Assembly: GCA_023014365.1 (NCBI GenBank)
Contig: JAEBUN010000049.1
Location: 186,001 to 250,000, forward strand
Direction: 5' to 3'
DNA from: Lepiota brunneoincarnata
Taxonomy: Eukaryota; Basidiomycota; Agaricomycetes; Agaricales; Agaricaceae
Length of the DNA: 64,000 nt
Shown: one piece after another, positions 61,120 through 64,000 of the stretch
Position numbering within the stretch: the first letter of the stretch is position 1
Layout of the letters: each line of letters opens with the position of its first letter
Translations under genes and position numbers: made by a program
The notes under the pieces: model-generated
Database searches by the model: none
The model's input: the letters and a program-made list of their open reading frames with translations, nothing else
What the model was told of the DNA's origin: nothing

Positions 61120-64000
61120 TCAATCGAAGTTCGCAATCGCGATCCACGGATCAGGCGTTTTCTCACGGTGGTGTTCTACCGCCGGAGCGGAGGAAGAGGC
61201 CACGGGAGCTCGAGCTTCGGCGAAGAAGTCGGTTATTAACGCCTGGCGGTCGCGCCGCGCGAGAACAGAAGCACGCCAAATTGACGTAAGGTCCATTATC
61301 TGTCGGGTTCTTTTCTTCGAAACCAACAGACGGCGACCGAAGAGACCGAGTCTATCTAGGCGTAAGAAAGGTCCTTGCCAACCCGAATCTAAACACCAAT
61401 CCTTTGCACACTCCGCCAAGTCAGCCTCGGCTTCAGCACGCGGGATCTTAGTAAAGAGACGCATCAACTCAGACGCCTTCTTAGGGATACCTAGTTTGGT
61501 CAGATCGTACGGAAGCGGTACGTTATTCCGCCCCCGGACGTCTGCACGGGCGAAGACATTCATTGCCTGCGCCCACCCAGTCTTCATACTGTCCTCAAGT
61601 TCGTGAGCATTAAACATGTCCCAGGATATGTTGTATTCGCTTTTTAGCACAAGCACGCCATTCGCTGGCGGTACGGACTCCCTTAGCCGTACGTCCCAAC
61701 GTGCTCGGTAGTTATCGCGAAGCCAAGCGGCGATCAACAATGGAGGGTAGCCACGCGCAATGTAGATATCCGAAGCTTCTCTACATGCCTTCACGTAATC
61801 GTCGAAACGCGAAGAAAGCGCGGCAAGCCTCGACAGCTCTGATACAAACGTCCCTTTCTTAACGTAAAGGGGGTGAAAGCTGATCCAAGGAATGCGCTCA
61901 AAGTGGTTCATCGGTTTCCTATACGCCTTATGGTGGAGGCGACCGTTTGCCGTAAACAGCATCATGTCTAGGAACACCATGTATTGATCCGAAGATGACC
62001 ACGTAATGGTACAGTTATCGAACATTAAATTATCTCTGAGTAGCCGCAAAGCATCCTCCTCTCGATACGCATACACGAGAGCGAGACAATCGTCGATGTA
62101 GCGTCCATAGAACGCCACGTCGGGTGACCGCAGGGCTGCGCACTCCTCCTCGAAGTGTACGCCGTAGATGTTCGCGAGATCGGGGCTCGAAGCCACACCC
62201 ATCGCTAGACCACGGGCCTGACGGTAATATTTACCCTGGAACTGTACCAGTAAGTTGTCGTCCGCTGCCCGCATGCATTCCCGTAACAGCTGTACTTTAG
62301 CTGCTGCATGCGTTGCGTCGAAGTCAGCATCTTCGACTTCCGGCTCTGACTCGGCTAACCACCGGGTGTAATATTCTTCGGCATAGGAGTGTGCCTTTTG
62401 AACATCCACATGTGGGTAGAACGCGACAACGTCGCCCGAGACAAAGTATAGACGCTTGAGCATACCGTTCTCGAATCGGAACTGCGGTAGCGACAACTTG
62501 CTCAATTTTATCGCCAGATCCTTAGATCCATGTATAACGTACGGCGCCGATTGGATAATCGGTTTGAGACTTTTACTTACGTACTTCCCTGCAGGCCCTT
62601 GCGGGACGGAGTGGCACGGTAGAATCGGCCGGGCAGCTACCGGTGTCTTATGTATTTTAGGAATGACATAAAACGTCGGGATCGAACTAGGTTCGACCGA
62701 TAACTGACTCCGGAGGAAGCGGGGAAGCTGCGATTGAATGCCGAAATCTTCCGACAATCTCGCGATGCTCTTAATGTGGTTATTTTTATCACAAAGTATA
62801 TTGTACGCCGTAACGGCGCTAACCGGTTCGTAATCTACACGGTTCGACAATAACGAGAGCGCTTTTTCAATGATCCAGGCACGCGGGGCAACTGCGCAAC
62901 CAAGGTTCTTATCGGTCGCTACTACGACGAGTTCGTGGGACGTCAAGTAGTCGCGGAGTTTGGCCACCGGGGGAGCAAGCGCGTGCTTGTAACGGTCCCC
63001 TTCGTGTTCATCTGTCGGCATATCAGAAACCATTTTATCAATGGCCCTACGACCGCACCAGATACCATACTCAAAAACCCTATCCAACTGGTGCATCGCG
63101 ACGCGGTTAGGCTTCGGCGACCAGTAGTCTGGATCAAAGTCGTCTTTAGCATCTTCGGCGTCAGTGGCTTTGAACCACATCGACCAACGGAGACGATCGA
63201 CGAAATCGTCCCAAGCCGAATTGATTAGACTCACGTTCGACTTAGTCGGGAGCATATACTTCATTCCCGCACTCAGATGCATGCTGTATTCACGCGGTAT
63301 ATCACAGTTAATCATGTGTATTGTGCTACGGTAACGCATGGACTCTAGAACTACTACAGGAGTCCGTAACACAATAAATCTGTACGCGTGTTGAGGGGTA
63401 ACCGTCAGTAACCAATCCGGATACGTACTGGGTCGAGACCAGTCGAAGGGTTTAGGACTAACCTTTGGAAAGAGGGCCGCATGCACCTCTTCCTCCCCTT
63501 CGCCCTCATAAAATGGGAGGAGGCGGGGGACTAGTTCCCCCTCGATCTGCCTCCGCGTTTCCCGCCCCTGCCGGCGCCTCGCTTTCGTCGGCCTCCACGA
63601 TTGGACGACCCCGAGGGGGCCGCCGCTGTCGCTTCCTCCTTCGCGCGGGCTCCTGCTCCTTTCTTGGTCGCAGGGGTCTTCTGATAAGAAAGAAAGTAGA
63701 TCGGGATGAGTATGAATATCAGACGCGTGGATCGAGTACGCATTCACCTTGTCCCCTTTCTTCTCCTTGGCCTTGAGGAGAGCGGTTACCCGCTTGTCGA
63801 CCATCTGCGCGATGGACTCAGCGGTGATGGCGGGCGCGGTCGACGGGCCAGCGGCTTCATCGACCTCCATCTCAAAACTCTCCTTCAACGCCTTCTTCTT
63901 TTCCATCTTCGCCTCCTCCGCGATAATCTGATCCTCGACGAAGGCAACGGCCCGTCCGAAGATGGCGGGGACGTCTTCGAGCAGCTCGACGTACTCCCTG
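61120..64000 (-). CDS. PLE-9 reverse transcriptase, intact to window edge
   Basis: Open for 960 codons from the edge to the stop at 61120. Motif positions: DKG-like TDKNLG; motif A DVVAFYPHVD at 62404-62433; motif B LAMGVASSPDLANIYG; motif C YIDD at 62089-62100 with both catalytic Asp; thumb KPMNHFERIPWISFHP. It has the extended N-terminus of telomeric PLEs, including basic stretches (KARRRQGRETRRQ), and lacks a C-terminal GIY-YIG or zinc-finger nuclease. The enzyme is expected to copy element RNA onto chromosome ends. Being free of stops and frameshifts, it could be functional if the missing N-terminus is intact. Confidence 0.93.
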   Translation of the reverse strand, partial: REYVELLEDVPAIFGRAVAFVEDQIIAEEAKMEKKKALKESFEMEVDEAAGPSTAPAITAESIAQMVDKRVTALLKAKEKKGDKVNAYSIHASDIHTHPDLLSFLSEDPCDQERSRSPREGGSDSGGPLGVVQSWRPTKARRRQGRETRRQIEGELVPRLLPFYEGEGEEEVHAALFPKVSPKPFDWSRPSTYPDWLLTVTPQHAYRFIVLRTPVVVLESMRYRSTIHMINCDIPREYSMHLSAGMKYMLPTKSNVSLINSAWDDFVDRLRWSMWFKATDAEDAKDDFDPDYWSPKPNRVAMHQLDRVFEYGIWCGRRAIDKMVSDMPTDEHEGDRYKHALAPPVAKLRDYLTSHELVVVATDKNLGCAVAPRAWIIEKALSLLSNRVDYEPVSAVTAYNILCDKNNHIKSIARLSEDFGIQSQLPRFLRSQLSVEPSSIPTFYVIPKIHKTPVAARPILPCHSVPQGPAGKYVSKSLKPIIQSAPYVIHGSKDLAIKLSKLSLPQFRFENGMLKRLYFVSGDVVAFYPHVDVQKAHSYAEEYYTRWLAESEPEVEDADFDATHAAAKVQLLRECMRAADDNLLVQFQGKYYRQARGLAMGVASSPDLANIYGVHFEEECAALRSPDVAFYGRYIDDCLALVYAYREEDALRLLRDNLMFDNCTITWSSSDQYMVFLDMMLFTANGRLHHKAYRKPMNHFERIPWISFHPLYVKKGTFVSELSRLAALSSRFDDYVKACREASDIYIARGYPPLLIAAWLRDNYRARWDVRLRESVPPANGVLVLKSEYNISWDMFNAHELEDSMKTGWAQAMNVFARADVRGRNNVPLPYDLTKLGIPKKASELMRLFTKIPRAEAEADLAECAKDWCLDSGWQGPFLRLDRLGLFGRRLLVSKKRTRQIMDLTSIWRASVLARRDRQALITDFFAEARAPVASSSAPAVEHHREKTPDPWIAIANFD

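Larger units (their letters stand above)
60048..64000 (-). mobile_element. PLE-9: longest open copy, runs off the right edge
   Basis: 3' UTR nearly identical to PLE-5 and PLE-2. At the window edge it has reached the same codon region where PLE-4 was cut, so 700-800 bp more would complete it. Confidence 0.92.

Noticed and set aside
29500..64000. CRISPR array or tRNA genes
   Set aside because: The regularly repeated units are retroelement ends or exons, not spacer arrays, and the genome is eukaryotic. No tRNA-like B-box with matching stems was found by eye.

Overview
The window looks like a chromosome arm running into a subtelomere of a basidiomycete fungus, most likely an agaricomycete. Evidence: many 40-60 bp introns, a three-exon class I hydrophobin, an F-box/LRR gene, a DUF6535 gene, an aryl-alcohol-oxidase-type GMC gene, agaricomycete-type tyrosine-recombinase retroelements, and TTAGGG repeats on the + strand. 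Species cannot be read from the sequence.

Region 1 (about 1-29,000) is ordinary gene space. In order it holds two secreted low-complexity proteins, a broken F-box gene, an oil-body-associated (DUF1264) gene, a Con-6 conidiation gene, mitochondrial ATP synthase subunit g, a class I hydrophobin, a monocarboxylate-type MFS transporter, a PQQ-type sorbosone/glucose dehydrogenase, an alpha/beta hydrolase of the ABHD13/Bem46 kind, a GMC oxidoreductase, a small secreted protein and a GH35 beta-galactosidase. Several of these are secreted or sugar-handling, as expected for a saprotrophic or symbiotic fungus. About half carry single-base frame breaks, even conserved housekeeping genes, which may be assembly errors.

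Region 2 (about 29,500-46,960) is a mosaic of mobile DNA and fungal-specific genes. It has a buried, decayed copy of a telomeric retroelement behind a short TTAGGG stretch, a dead Tc1/mariner transposase, a degraded tyrosine-recombinase (DIRS/Ngaro-like) retroelement with Gag-like, RT and RNase H parts, a DUF6535 gene followed 18 bp later and in the same frame by a HEAT-repeat gene, a hAT-type MITE with a perfect 8-bp target duplication, a stand-alone tyrosine recombinase ORF, and a PD-(D/E)XK-like gene.

Region 3 (about 46,965-64,000) is the striking part. Nine head-to-tail copies of one Penelope-like retroelement (PLE), all on the minus strand, are mostly cut at their 5' ends and joined to the next copy by short TTAGGG-type repeats. 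The protein has the DKG-like and RT motifs (YIDD) of PLEs but no visible GIY-YIG endonuclease, so it resembles the endonuclease-deficient, telomere-associated PLEs known as Athena and Coprina. The polarity is what is expected if element RNA was repeatedly copied onto a bare chromosome 3' end and the new end was then capped with telomeric repeats, with the telomere to the right. Each copy with an intact 3' end carries a full type I hammerhead ribozyme about 36 nt from that end, preceded by three hairpins. Paired substitutions between copies support the ribozyme helix and the hairpins. The 3' UTR also holds conserved CACGTG sites and a tract resembling telomeric repeats. Copy PLE-9 keeps an open reading frame to the window edge.
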